Source: Acanthochromis polyacanthus (Eukaryota > Chordata > Actinopteri > Pomacentridae). From it: DNA of 64,000 nucleotides. The notes under the pieces were generated by a model. That model was not told where the DNA came from. It searched no databases and saw only the letters and a list, made by a program, of their open reading frames with translations. Shown in pieces: positions 13,132 through 25,460 of this stretch. The position numbers were made by a program, and so were the translations under genes. Positions within the stretch are counted from its first letter, which is position 1; every line of letters starts with the position of its first letter. The stretch covers positions 3,093,320 through 3,157,319 of the forward strand of contig NC_067135.1 in assembly GCF_021347895.1 (NCBI RefSeq). Direction: 5' to 3'.

Positions 13132-14530
13132 CTACTCTTCTACCTTCCTTTTCAGCTTCGTGCTCTTTGATTTCTTCTTCCACCTTCTTTTACCGAGATG
13201 GTTGGTGAACAAGTGATTGTATCGCTCGTCTTCCTCCTGCTTCTCCCTCTCGTCTTTGTACCAGGGTCCCCACACGCCCCCGTTGTACTGAGGGTTGGAT
13301 CGCAGGTCTTTAGCCGGGTAGCGTACCGGCACTGCAGTCCTGTTGTAATGTGCGAGGCGCATCAGCATCTTCTTCACTATGTGTGGGTAGCGCTGAGACA
13401 AGTCCACTCTCTCGTAAGGGTCGGCTGTGATGTTGAACAGCCAGACGGACTTACCCCTGTCCCAACGGACACGTTCGTTATGATAGCGATTGGTGAGCCG
13501 CTGGTTGGAGAAGGTCTGCGGCGGCACCCAGTCACTGTAGCCAGGAACACCCGTTAGGAGCTTCCAGTGGCCGACTCGGAGCGCAGCCTGGATGGCGGTG
13601 TTCCACAAACCATAACCGGCCTTCCATGAACCATTCTTAGCTTTGATGTAAATTGGATCAATGTTGTGGAGAATGTCCTGGCGAGGCGAAGGGCGGCCTT
13701 CGCTGATGGCCTCCCAGACGTCGTACCCGTCTAGATTTAGGTCTTCGTCTAAAGTTCCCTCACCCAGAGTCACCAGTGTAGGGAACCAGTCAGTAATGTG
13801 GACCAAAGATCGACATTTTGTTCCTTTTCTCACCAACAGAGGGCTGTGAACAAAGCCCACCGCCCTGATACCGCCCTCCCAGTAGGTGGCCTTACTCCCT
13901 CTCAGAGGCCAGTTGCTTCCACCAGCTAACGGTTGCCCCCCATTATCTGAGGAGTACACTATGACCGTGTTGTCATAATAACCGTAGCGTTTTAGCGCTA
14001 ACGTGAGGTTGTGGATGGCTTCATCAAGGCAGGAAACCATGGCAGCGTATTTACGGCGGTGCAGGTTCGGGATGCCCTTGTAGCGCTCGAGGTAGCGGGC
14101 AGGAACTTGCAGCGGGGAATGAACCGCCTGGTAGGCTAGGTAGAGAAACAAGGGCTGTCTGCGAGGGTTGTGATTGGCCAAGATGTTGATAGCCTTGCGA
14201 GTAAACATCACAGTAGAGTACAACCCACGGTCCTGCTCCCAAGCTGCCTCTTCCCCTTCGTACAGATCGTAGCCGCAGATACCGGGCCCCTCACATTTGT
14301 AGTGGCTGTAGTAATCCCCGCTTCCTAGCAGGGAGCCGAAGAAGGAGTCGAAGCCACGCTGGGTGGGAAGGCAGCCACGTTTGTAGAAGCCCAGGTGCCA
14401 CTTCCCCACCATGTGCGTGGAGTAGCCGGCTTGCTTGAGCTTCTGTGGCAGCGTGACGTTTTCCAGAGGAAGGCAGTTGGGCTGGGTAGCTCGGATGATG
14501 GAATGTTGAAGGCCTGTATGGATCTGATAC
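13132..14530 (-). CDS. arsj: Arylsulfatase J-like, exon 2 (catalytic core and C-terminus)
   Basis: Encodes residues 104-569 of a secreted or ER/lysosomal sulfatase that hydrolyses sulfate esters. The acceptor is a T-rich tract followed by CCACAG|GTATCAG, in phase with exon 1. Sulfatase hallmarks in order: GKWHLG (146-151; Lys147 and His149), AVHSP (239-243), the metal-binding DNGG (299-302), GSK (315-317, basic active-site Lys), and a lysine-rich tail from about residue 550. Phrases such as [14 protein letters not shown] and [14 protein letters not shown] resemble human ARSJ more than ARSI (comparison from memory). The single 1.4-kb last exon and two-exon coding structure are known for ARSI/ARSJ. 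The frame is intact to the stop. N-glycosylation sequons include NLT (278), NIT (470) and NRT (500). The natural substrate of ARSJ is not established. Confidence 0.93.
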
Positions 14531-15639
14531 CTGTGGAAAAAAAAGAAAGATATCATTCCATCAGAAAGGTTTAAAATACTCAACACAGAAGTAGGGAGAA
14601 CAGGGGGCTTATTTGACAGACATCTCTCACAGATATACTGGTTTAAATTCACCATTCTTGGTGGAAATCTATATTACACTGAAACATTGCAGGAAATCCT
14701 TCCTCTATACCACTTGCTCACACTGTGAGATGCTGAAAAAATAGCTCATGAACTGGCCCTGAGAGGATAATAGTTCCTGCTGCATGAGTTTATTTATATA
14801 ATGTTCACATGCTACTGCATGACATTTTATTAAAAATAATCTAAAGACTGAAAATGCTGCCAGTATAATTTTATGAAACCAAACACTAGACTTTTCCTCC
14901 TACAAAGGACTCCTCTCACGGCCTATTTAAAAGCAAAAGGTCGTCTAGTCACAGCGAGAGTATTTGTGCTGGAAATTACACACTGATACATATTCACTAC
15001 AATTACAGTGGAGTGGGTCCAAAGCAAACACATCTGAGTCGACAGAAGAGTGCTTATAGGCCTCCGAGCACGGCGTAATGTTCAGCTGATGTTGAGCAGT
15101 GCAGCGAAAGGAGGCGGACGGTTAACGGTGTGAGCAAAAACAGAAGACCTGTCACTCAAGACCAGACAGGAAACAAAGCTGTGACCTGTAGCTAATGACG
15201 CCGTGGCAGCCATCTTGGCAGCAACACTAACACATTGATAAGTGAAGGATAGACGCTAAAGTAGGCATGAAGAGCAAATGTAAACTTGTGATTCTTTTTG
15301 CAGCAAAGGGAGGATTTAAGTCTTTTGTTCTTTAAAATCTGGGGATTTATTTGACTTTTATTGCTGCCTGGCACAAATATGGCCATGTTGCATGATATCT
15401 GCAGGCGTTTAATATAATCGTTTATGGGTTCCGACTCAGAACAAACACTCTTCGCTCAGTTGTTTCTCAAGACTCTCCCAGTCCCACGCCACCACATCAT
15501 CGCTTACTCAATAATGGAGAACATCATCACTGATGAGCTTTGAAAGAAATTTCCAAAGTGACGTAAAAGTCTCCTTGATAAGCCGGACAAAAACAAGCCA
15601 AAACAACTCCTCCTATTGTAGTACTATAAAATATCAAAT
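14531..15639. other. Intronic stretch, nothing recognised
   Basis: Between the exon 2 acceptor and the Tc1 insertion there are only short chance frames. Confidence 0.4.
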
Positions 15640-15641
15640 AC

Positions 15642-15853
15642 ACACGTGGACAAAATTGTTGGTACCCCTCAGTTAAAGAAGGAAAAACCCACAATTCTCA
15701 CTGAAATCACTTGAAACTCACAAAAGTAACAGTAAATAAAAATTTATTGAAAATTAAATAATCAAAAACAGCCATTACTTTTGAATTGTTGATTAACATC
15801 ATTATTTAAAAAAACAAACTAATGAAACAGGCCTGGACAAAAATGATGGTACC
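15642..15853 (+). repeat. Left terminal inverted repeat of the Tc1 element
   Basis: Begins CACACGTGGACAAAATTG and ends at the inner direct repeat ...GATGGTACC. It pairs with 17063-17274 over its whole length with only a handful of differences, all in the inner half. Confidence 0.93.
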
Positions 15854-16021
15854 TCTATAAAAGATTGAAAACTATTTGACCAGAGTGACATGATTAACTC
15901 AGGTGTGTCATTTAATTGACATCACAAGTGTTTCCAAACTCATAATCAGTCAGTCTGCCTATTTAAAGGGAGACAAGTAGTCACCCTGCTGTTTGGTGAA
16001 AAGGTGTGTACCACACTGAAC

Positions 16022-17055
<1,034 letters not shown>

Positions 17056-17062
17056 GTTATGG

Positions 17063-17274
17063 GTACCATCATTTTTGTCCAGCCCTATTTCATTAGTTTG
17101 TTTTTTTAAATAATTATGTTAATCAACAATTCAAAAGTGATGGCTGATTTTGATTATTTAATTTTCAATAATTTTTTATTTATTGTTACTTTTGTGAGTT
17201 TCAAGTGATTTCAGTGAGAATTGTGGGTTTTTCCTTCTTTAACTGAGGGGTACCAACAATTTTGTCCACGTGTG
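17063..17274 (-). repeat. Right terminal inverted repeat of the Tc1 element
   Basis: Inverted copy of 15642-15853, starting at the inner direct repeat just after the transposase stop and ending CCACGTGTG before TA. Confidence 0.93.
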
Positions 17275-17276
17275 TA

Positions 17277-20200
17277 TGAAGTGGATAAGCCTGCTAGACT
17301 ATAACTCAAATAAAAGCAGTTTTCTGATTACTTATTGCCTTGAACAAAACTAACAATTTGAATAGGGTTGGGTAGAAAACACTTGTAAATATCTTGTGTA
17401 CCGTCTACAGCATATTCTTGTGTATTTAAACGTGTCAGGTACTGAAGCCTGGCGCTGAATGCAGGTTTTTGGGCACTTTTTAGGTGCATTTCCTCAAGCA
17501 TAAGCACTAAGTTTGATATGCATCCACTTACTGCATCGTAACCGTGACCTGATCAGGAAACCTTATTTTGGAAAACATGCTTTCTGTCCAAGAGTTAGAT
17601 GAGAGGATATGAGGTTTGTTAGCTAGAACTGGATGGGTAAAAATGATAATTTGTGGTTATGTGCTGTAGTCAGTTAAACAAATGTGACTTAATGTGTTAT
17701 TCAGTGAGTTTTACAACTGTTGCTAGGCAGATTTTGTTCAGACAGGTTAGCCGTTTCTTCTCAATTCCAGGTTGTAGATTAAGCTAAAATGATGAGTCAT
17801 GGAAGCAAATTATTGTATTTCCCACAACATTCAACAATTACATTTAGTCTATTGAGGTCCAGGCATGATTCTGTAGTATTACCTTAGATCCTTGTAAATA
17901 CCTTTAATGCTAAGTGGATCCAATCTGAGTCACCATCAGCTTACATCATGTGGTGTGTCATAATTATTCAATTTATGTATTAGTCTTATTTGGTGAGTGT
18001 AAACTGCTTAATCCAGCTAAAATGTCTGTTTTGACTCTTTTTGAATGGACTTCTGTGTTTCAACATGTTGCTGCCAGTGTTGGTGCTCTATTAAAGTCCA
18101 ACAGTTTTTAGATGAGGTCTTATGATTCTCAGGTCTGTTTGGACCAAGTCTGACCAAACTTGCATCCAAATTTTGGATTTATGAAGATCTCAAATCTACT
18201 CAGACTTTTTCAGAATTTGATTACGTGTCTTCTAATCCATTCAATTTAAAGCAGAGAGCAGTGGGATTAGTGGTCTGACTTTATTAGGATTTCCCTCCTG
18301 AGTAACTGAACCTTTTAGCCCCAGGATTGTTTCTTTCAACAGGCTTAAAGGTTCCTTTAGACCATTGATTTGTATGTTTTCAATGCGGTCTAAACAGTAA
18401 AGAGTCTTAAAGTTGAGGAAAAATTAGTATGACATGGAAAGTTATGGCTGTCATTGTTGCGTACGACTGTACTATAATTCATCGCATGCTTTCTTCTGAA
18501 ACTCAGACGTGTTGACATTTGGCACATTGGGAAACAACGCCACAGTTGAAGCTGTTTTATACAATAACAGATGATAGAAATGGTGCAAGTACTCAGCCAG
18601 TCACAAATGTTCTGCACTGCCAGTCCCACCCGCAAAAGGTTCAAGCGGAGACTTTTTAACTGGTTAGATAACATATTCTGAACTTAATTTATGCACTGGT
18701 ACCTGCAGTGGAAACACACTGAGGTTCCTGCTGCCTGGGGATTATTCCTGCAGTAAAAAGGCCAAACTGAGATAGTTTTTGGCCCGCAGAGAAGCAGCTC
18801 AGCTGGGACTTTGGAAGCAGCTCTTAGAAAACCGGCATAATAAGCTCTGACTTCATCTTTGTCTGACTCCCTACGTCTGCTTTGAGTGAAAGCAAGACAG
18901 GGCCAGATGCCTCTTCAGCTTCTTCCCTCCTTTGACCCTCCCCTGCTCCCTCCTGAGGTTAGTGGTGTGCAGTCAAGCTGTCACCAGGGAGAGGGAGTGA
19001 AGATAAGTGTCTGGTTTAGGTTTCAAGTGAGGAGGACTCGGTTGGACGAGAACCAGAAGGTGCCGAGGCCTCTGTTCCCCACGGACAAGACAAAAGTTCT
19101 TCAAGGTTTACACCACTGTGCGGTGGGCGCGATGTTCCAAACACAGCAATAAACCCTGTGATTTACAATTCAAATCCCGCTCTCAACAAAAACAATACAT
19201 GAAGAACACATCCCCAGACTGCAGTACAACCAGCTAGGCCATCCGCTTTATCTGAAGGCCGAGCAGTTTACCTTACTTTATCATGATGTAAGAAGATCTT
19301 CAATAAAACAATACCTATGTCAACTCCAATCAAGCTGCAGCAAAGGCCTTTAAGTTTCCCTCATTTGGCAGAGTCCAACACGTCAACACTGTAATTCCAC
19401 ACATAAAACAAAAAGAAACAGACGTGATGTATCAAAGTAAACTTTGGGTTGCGTATAGCGTGAGTAGAACACAAGCAATTACATGGTCTTTGTAGGCAGC
19501 TGCACTGATTCAAATGGAAGCGTATGTGTTCCATCAGATGTGATTTCTGACAGCAAGAATACACAGAAACACCCACGAAGTTAGCGTCAGCACTGTTGAA
19601 GACATTCACTCGTAGTCCTAATTCCAGTTTTCTGTAATGGTGGTTTTTCACTGGTGTTTCAGCATACGGCGGGCTTATCGACACAGAGCGAGTCTATAAA
19701 GATACCGACCCAGAACCGTGGCAGAGTGCAACAATTTACACATATGGTTACATTTGCAGAGGGGATGTAGATGTAATTTTGCTCAAAAGGCGGGAAATGG
19801 GTTTATAAATCATGCTAGGATCTGGGAGCAGGGTAATAACGACAAAGGGTAAAAAGTGGTGATGTCAGGGGTCTAGCAAGGACAAAAGGGTGACAAGATC
19901 AAAGGGAAGTAGGGAAAGTGTCTCCAGACATTAGTGTACATCTTAATCTGTGTCTTTCTATGAGCATGAATATAATGGGTGTGTGTTGTATTTCTGTTAC
20001 TGAAGTATTGTTCCAGGTTCAAGTACTTGCTTGGCTTTACTCATTTAGTCTCAAAGTCAACAGACATGTTTGTAAAATGCTTTTGAAAGGTACTTTTGAA
20101 GATTTCCTTTTCATTTTGTTTCTGTTTTTATTGTAATTACTCTGATTCAACTGCTCTTTGACATCTTTAAACTGTTTTATCCCCCGTTTTCATTTCTGCA

Positions 20201-23200
20201 TTTTAAAATGAAGCACTCTGCAAACTGTGCTCCATATGAGTGCGGTTATTCAGGCGTTTGATGACGAAGACGGCGTTGTCACGACCGATGGCTGCGCACA
20301 TGTGTGATGAATTAATGAGATTACAGATACTGCACACAGCCATAGCGTTATTTAATAAACGTAAGCTGTTGCTGCATCCGCCTCAGCAAGTTTTTACAGC
20401 CAAAAGTCAATCTACTGACTCCACAGATGTTAAGGATTTTGTGCGTGTGGCGTTCGTCTGACAGCTCAGCTTTCACCACCTCTGGCGACCGGCGTCCTCT
20501 GGGAAACCCTGACCCCTGACCCTCCTCATCACCAAGAGCGTTTCGATTCCAGCTGCAGTTGGCAGAGACGCTGTGTGCGAATGTGAGGGCAGAGCTGTTT
20601 GTTCTCTGGGGAAAATTACGCCGTCTGCCCTGCATTGTGCGTCGCTCAAACAAAATGCCATCTGGGTTTGATGCCTTCAAAACTTTTGGAAATCAACTTG
20701 GGAAATTGTAATGTTTACAGCTTGGCAAAAACGGAGTCCCACAGATTCGACGCCGGTTCCCAGGACCTTTAAAATGTTTAACTTCACAGGATAATAATAC
20801 AGAACAATTCCAAATCTGATACCTCTATTCACTGCAAGTCTTTGAGGTCAGGTCAGTGAATTCAAAATGAGACCACACCAGCCCTGATGGGAGCCAGAAG
20901 ACTCTTGGTTTCATACAGCGATGGGAAGAATTTCTTGTCACTTGGTGGTCTGGGCAGGGGGAGCTCTGACGTCCAAGTACAAAACGTGGGGGATAGAAGG
21001 GGCATTGTTGGTCTGTCATGCAGCACTGCGATGCGAATGCAGCAAACTAAGTAATAGATGGGAGGTGAAGGGAAGAAGTTGAGGCTACATGTGTTCGGTG
21101 GTAAGAAAACAACATCAACAACAAGAAATTAATCAAGCCTGGCATGGGAACATGTTTCTTTAGAAAAAAACAACAACATAAAGAAGCTTGTTTACTCCAT
21201 CCGCTATTTTCCTGAGGACAAAAAAACACAAGTAATTTGTAATTAACTCAGTAAAAGACTGAGGACTTGTAAAATCCTGTTCTCCGCAATCTTACCAGAG
21301 TTTCCACAAGCTAAGTACGTGTTAAATTTAACTTTGTTATTTGCCCATAAATGTCTGTAAAAGAACATTTTGGATGTAACGCGCTCCATTATCTTCAATC
21401 TACTTTTGTTTTCATTCCACTTGCAGAAGGATCATTTTTCCGCTTTTACCCTTCACTTCATTTGTTTTTATTCAAGGAGTTTTGCCTCAATGCCAAAAGA
21501 GCAACGACAGTGAGAGAAACAGGCCTTTTGAATCTTAAAAAAGAAAATTATGATACAAGCCAAAAAGTGAAAAGGTGCGAAATTATTAAGACATGTATAC
21601 GTGTTAAGGTTCTACCCCCTTAAGCACCCCAAACCCTGCTCACGAAGCTCCTGCAGGTTTGGTGGTGTTCGCATACCAAAAGGTTACAGCCGTGTAATGG
21701 GAATGTCATGCTAAGTGCAGCTTGTGATCCGTCCACAAATCAGTCAAACCAGCTTGAGGTCTTGATGGAAAACGCTACGAGGTGGAGCGCAAAGACTTTC
21801 AAAGTACCCCTGCGTTGTTTCTCTTTGACAGACAAGGGGGTTCGCGGGGGAACTAGGACTAGACTTTGCAGGTTGTGGTGCACCTGAAGGACACTTCTCG
21901 GTCTTTAGTATTTATGAGGCCTTAAAATAATGGCTGCAGAAACTACTGCCCTCTGGAGATCCTACCTCCTTCCCTTGCCGTCCCTCCACACGCCCAATGT
22001 GACCAATTTATAGGTCCCTTTAAAACCAACCAGAGCATGAATGGGTAGCTACAGCACAGAGGGCCAAAGCTCTGGAGGCCAGGCATCTCGTGCATGGAAC
22101 TCGAGCCACGTCCACACAGGAAAACACAGACAGTGGCTCACTTCCGTATCTTATCACACACAGCGCACTGCTGCATTCCTGGAGCAAAATGCTGTCTTAG
22201 GCGCTGCAATAATCGCACTCTCTCTCCTGTTTATTTACACAGCCACCGAGCCACAAGGCCAACAAATCACACACGCCATTAAACTCGAATCACCGAGCGC
22301 CAGCAATCGCTCAAATTCCTCAAGACAAGTGCACTGGCCGCTGCTGCAGCCACTGAGGTTGTGGACGTTCCCTGAGCAGACCTGCAGTCCACGTCTTCCT
22401 CACATATGGTTCAAATAAACGGCCTCAACCCGGCGATCTGCATTTAATCAAAGTCAGCCCCGGAGTAGTTCGTCTTACTTAGCTCTTCCTTTCAGCAGCC
22501 TCTTCATTTACCTCCGTTGCTATCTTTGCAGTTTTACTCCTATGTGCCTTTGTTTTCTATTTTTCAGGCTCAAGACTTCCTCTCACAGAAATCAGAACCC
22601 TAACTCCCTCAGAGAGCTCGCTTACCCATCAGCTCAAACATACACTTGTTCAGATCATCACTGTGCTTTTCAAACTAAAGCCCTGAGTGTGTGTTGAACT
22701 ATGGAAGCGAAAGAGCGACAGGTCACTGAAAAAACAAGTAAAGGGTGACTGAGAGGCTAAGATGAGCTCGAGCGTGGATAGCTGCGGTGGCTGGAGGGCA
22801 GAGCAAAAAAAAAGAGCTGCACCGGGCAAATAAATGAACCCAGATCCCCTTGTGGTTTAGACCAAATTCAAATCCAGAAGTCTATAATGTAAGAGTGCAG
22901 TGTTTGAGGACGACAGGAATCCAGCTGCTCTCCTGGCTCGGCGATCTGCTTCTTATTGCCCCCGGACTCTGCAGGGCATTCTTCTTCTTTTGTTTGTTGA
23001 TGGACGGCAGCTCACCCAGTGATGTTAGAGCCTGATAATGAAATTTAATTTTCTTTTAAATTAGGTTTTGAGAAGGGTCAGTTTAGCTTAAAAACCTGCA
23101 GTCAAAAGAAACACTGGGCAGAGGGGACCATCAAGACAAGATTAGGACCATTTGTATGGCATACGTACCCCTTTCTGACATGTAACCAGAAATGTTAAAC

Positions 23201-23222
23201 CAGCTATAATTTGTTGGCAGTA
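17277..23222. other. Intronic stretch, nothing recognised
   Basis: About 5.9 kb of intron without an exon, RNA gene or transposon end that I can support. The reading frames are short and unrelated to known proteins. Confidence 0.4.
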
Positions 23223-23230
23223 CATCTTAG

Positions 23231-23831
23231 TAGGGCTGGACTCGAATATCCCGAATATGCGTTCGCTACGGCGGTATCCGGATATTAATTTTGGTATCCG
23301 AATATTCGCCCCCCTGGTCGGATGTTACCGGGCAGAAAGAATATGCGGCGTTACTGTCTTCCCTCTGCCTTCGCCCACATCGGCTCATCTCGTCCTGTGA
23401 TCACATAAACATATACACATATGTCTATATGATCACCCTCTCCTACCCCCAGACGAAAATATTCGGAGCTCGTCTTCCCTTTGCCTTCGGCCCACTTCGG
23501 CTCATCTCTGCTCCTCCATTCGTGTTTCTTACCACCACATGAATGGCCGAGTTGCTGCAGACTCTGACGTCACGCTTCACTTCGTTGCATAAACACAAGA
23601 CAAGATGCTGAAGACCTCCGCTGTTTGGGAATTCTTCAGTTTAACTGAAGACAAAACGAAGGCAAAATTTGGACCCGGGAGACCAGACGAACGGATCTGA
23701 ATATTCGGGTAGTCTCCGCCACAAGCCCCGCCCCCCGTCGGACGTTACGAGGCGGAACAAATATTCGGATATTCGTCTTTAATAGGGCCCGAATATCCGG
23801 AGGCCAGAAACCACTATTCGGGCCAGCCCTT
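23231..23831 (+). mobile_element. Non-autonomous hAT element with 8-bp target duplication
   Basis: Flanked by a perfect 8-bp direct repeat CATCTTAG (23223-23230 and 23832-23839), the target-site length of the hAT superfamily. The ends are TAGGGCTGGACTCGAATA and, inverted, AAGGGCTGGCCCGAATA. Subterminal GAATATTCGG-type motifs occur repeatedly at both sides. The inside holds a partial duplication (TCTTCCCTCTGCCTTCG at about 23356 and TCTTCCCTTTGCCTTCG at about 23472) and a short BED-finger coding remnant. At 601 bp it is far too short for a full transposase. Confidence 0.88.
23605..23700 (+). pseudogene. BED zinc-finger N-terminus of a hAT transposase (remnant)
   Basis: A 31-codon frame begins MLKTSAVWEFFSLTEDKTKA. 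The pattern SAVWEFF...KAK matches the start of the BED finger of hAT/ZBED transposases, but the frame stops before any of the Cys/His zinc ligands. It lies inside the hAT-type element, which supports an internal-deletion origin. Confidence 0.55.
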
Positions 23832-23839
23832 CATCTTAG

Positions 23840-24493
23840 CTGACCAGAAGTCAAGTGAGAGGGCAAAAAGGCTCAGCTACTGATGGAAAAGCTAAAAGGT
23901 CATGTATGCTACATGTCAGGAAAACCATATGCTGGATTTGCCTGGACAGGTAAGTTGACTCTGGAGCATTCAATCTTCAGGAGCGTGTTCATTCAATTAC
24001 AAACAAGGTGAAAGGTTCCAGAAATATTGGTTTTTACATTCCTCAAACATATTTGAGGGTGCAACCTCTGCCCCTGCCTTCAGCAATCCGCCCCTCTTCA
24101 CGGGGAGAGATCAGCGGGAGGGTGACGGGGTCGAAGAGCACAACTCTGAACTTGAAGGAAAGCAGCGAGTTTAAGCCTCTAATCTCATCAGTGCAGCTTA
24201 AAGTAGAACAGACAGGTTGAAATTTTTCTGATGGCACGAGGATCCCGGGGGCGGACAGCTTGGAAATCTTTTCTCAAGCTTCTGTTGCTGGGTGGTTAAA
24301 ATGCTTTGCTACAGCAGCTGTACACAACAGCCTCTTTACATCTGCCAGGTCCTTTCAGCTCTGCTCTCTTGGTTTTGGTAACCTTATTAGTTCATCAAGA
24401 ACATATAAGTTTTTCCTGTTAGTGAATAATAAAAATGTGCACCTAAGCAGTTCCAAAACTAGTTTCTGTTTTGCGTTCTACATGGGAGCCAAA
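23840..24493. other. Intronic stretch, nothing recognised
   Basis: No gene or repeat boundary seen between the hAT element and the Tc1 relic. Confidence 0.4.
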
Positions 24494-24830
24494 ACATTAT
24501 GACCACTAACAGATGAAATGCATAACTTTGACTATCTCATAAGAAAGGCAGATGTTGAGGTCTGGGACATATTAAATGGAATGTGAACAGTTGGTTCCCA
24601 GAGTTAACATGTTGGCTGTGTGGAAAATGAACAGGTGTAAAGACTCTGACAAGAGCCAAATCATGAGGGAACAACTGGGTCGGAACTTTTCCAAAACTGC
24701 AAGGCTTGTTGAGTGCTTCCTGTCAGCAGTGGTGAGTCGTTAATGGTAGTGATCCAAGTAGGGACAAAGCATGAATCAATGACATGGTGCTGGGGGATAT
24801 CTGATCTCTACTGGCTCTAACTTACAACTT
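24494..24830 (+). mobile_element. Decayed 5' part of a Tc1-like transposon
   Basis: Starts near CATTATGACCACTAACAG, and the text around 24650-24770 (...GGGTCGGAACTTTTCCAAAACTGC..., ...GTGATCCAAGTAGGGACAAAG...) follows a well-known fish Tc1 relative through the DNA-binding half of its transposase. Frames are broken and the catalytic half is missing. Assignment is by remembered similarity. Confidence 0.6.
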
Positions 24831-25179
24831 CCAGGGCCAAAAGCATCTGCTGTTACTATCTTGATACTACAGTATTCACCTAAAACACCTGCTGAGTCAT
24901 GGACAAGCACGAGATTTGATGTCTACGTTATACTAGATGCAACTACAGGTTGAAACAGCCTTTAAATGACTATAGAATGCGGGTTTGTGCAACAGTAAGG
25001 ATGACTTGATCTGCCCAGTTCAGACAGTAGTTGCAGTATCATCTATTCTGATCACTGATAAACAGAAAATAAGCCTGATAGCATAGATGACCTCTTGTGG
25101 TCATGTGAATAAATGCATGTAAAATCTCTGGTGGGGTTGTCACCTTGGAAAGACGGAAAATGGAGGCGTTTAACTTGTC

Positions 25180-25460
25180 CTAACCAAAACTATGATCCTT
25201 TTCTAAATCTAACCAAGCAGTTTTGCTGTTGAAATGTAATCAAGCAACAACTAAAAACGCACCTAAATACCAAGTAAAAACACTAGTGAAAGCGTAAACC
25301 TACAAGAAACTTCGGTCCAAAATGAATTCTGGGATACTGCTTCAAGGCGGGGGATGGACTCAAGTCTTTTGTTCCTCTTTGTACCTGCAAAATCACAGGT
25401 CTACCGACATTACATGAGGTGGTAACAGAGCACCTTTAAATAAACGCCACCTAAGCCGAA
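25180..25460. repeat. Possible dispersed repeat
   Basis: The phrase AACCAAAACTATGATCCTTTTCTAAATCTAACCAAG and the text after it resemble a repeat common in fish genomes. No ends were found, so the family and limits are uncertain. Confidence 0.3.

Noticed and set aside
13132..14530. Assignment as arylsulfatase I (arsi) instead of arsj
   Set aside because: The length equals human ARSI, but remembered diagnostic stretches ([41 protein letters not shown]) favour ARSJ. A phylogeny would settle it.
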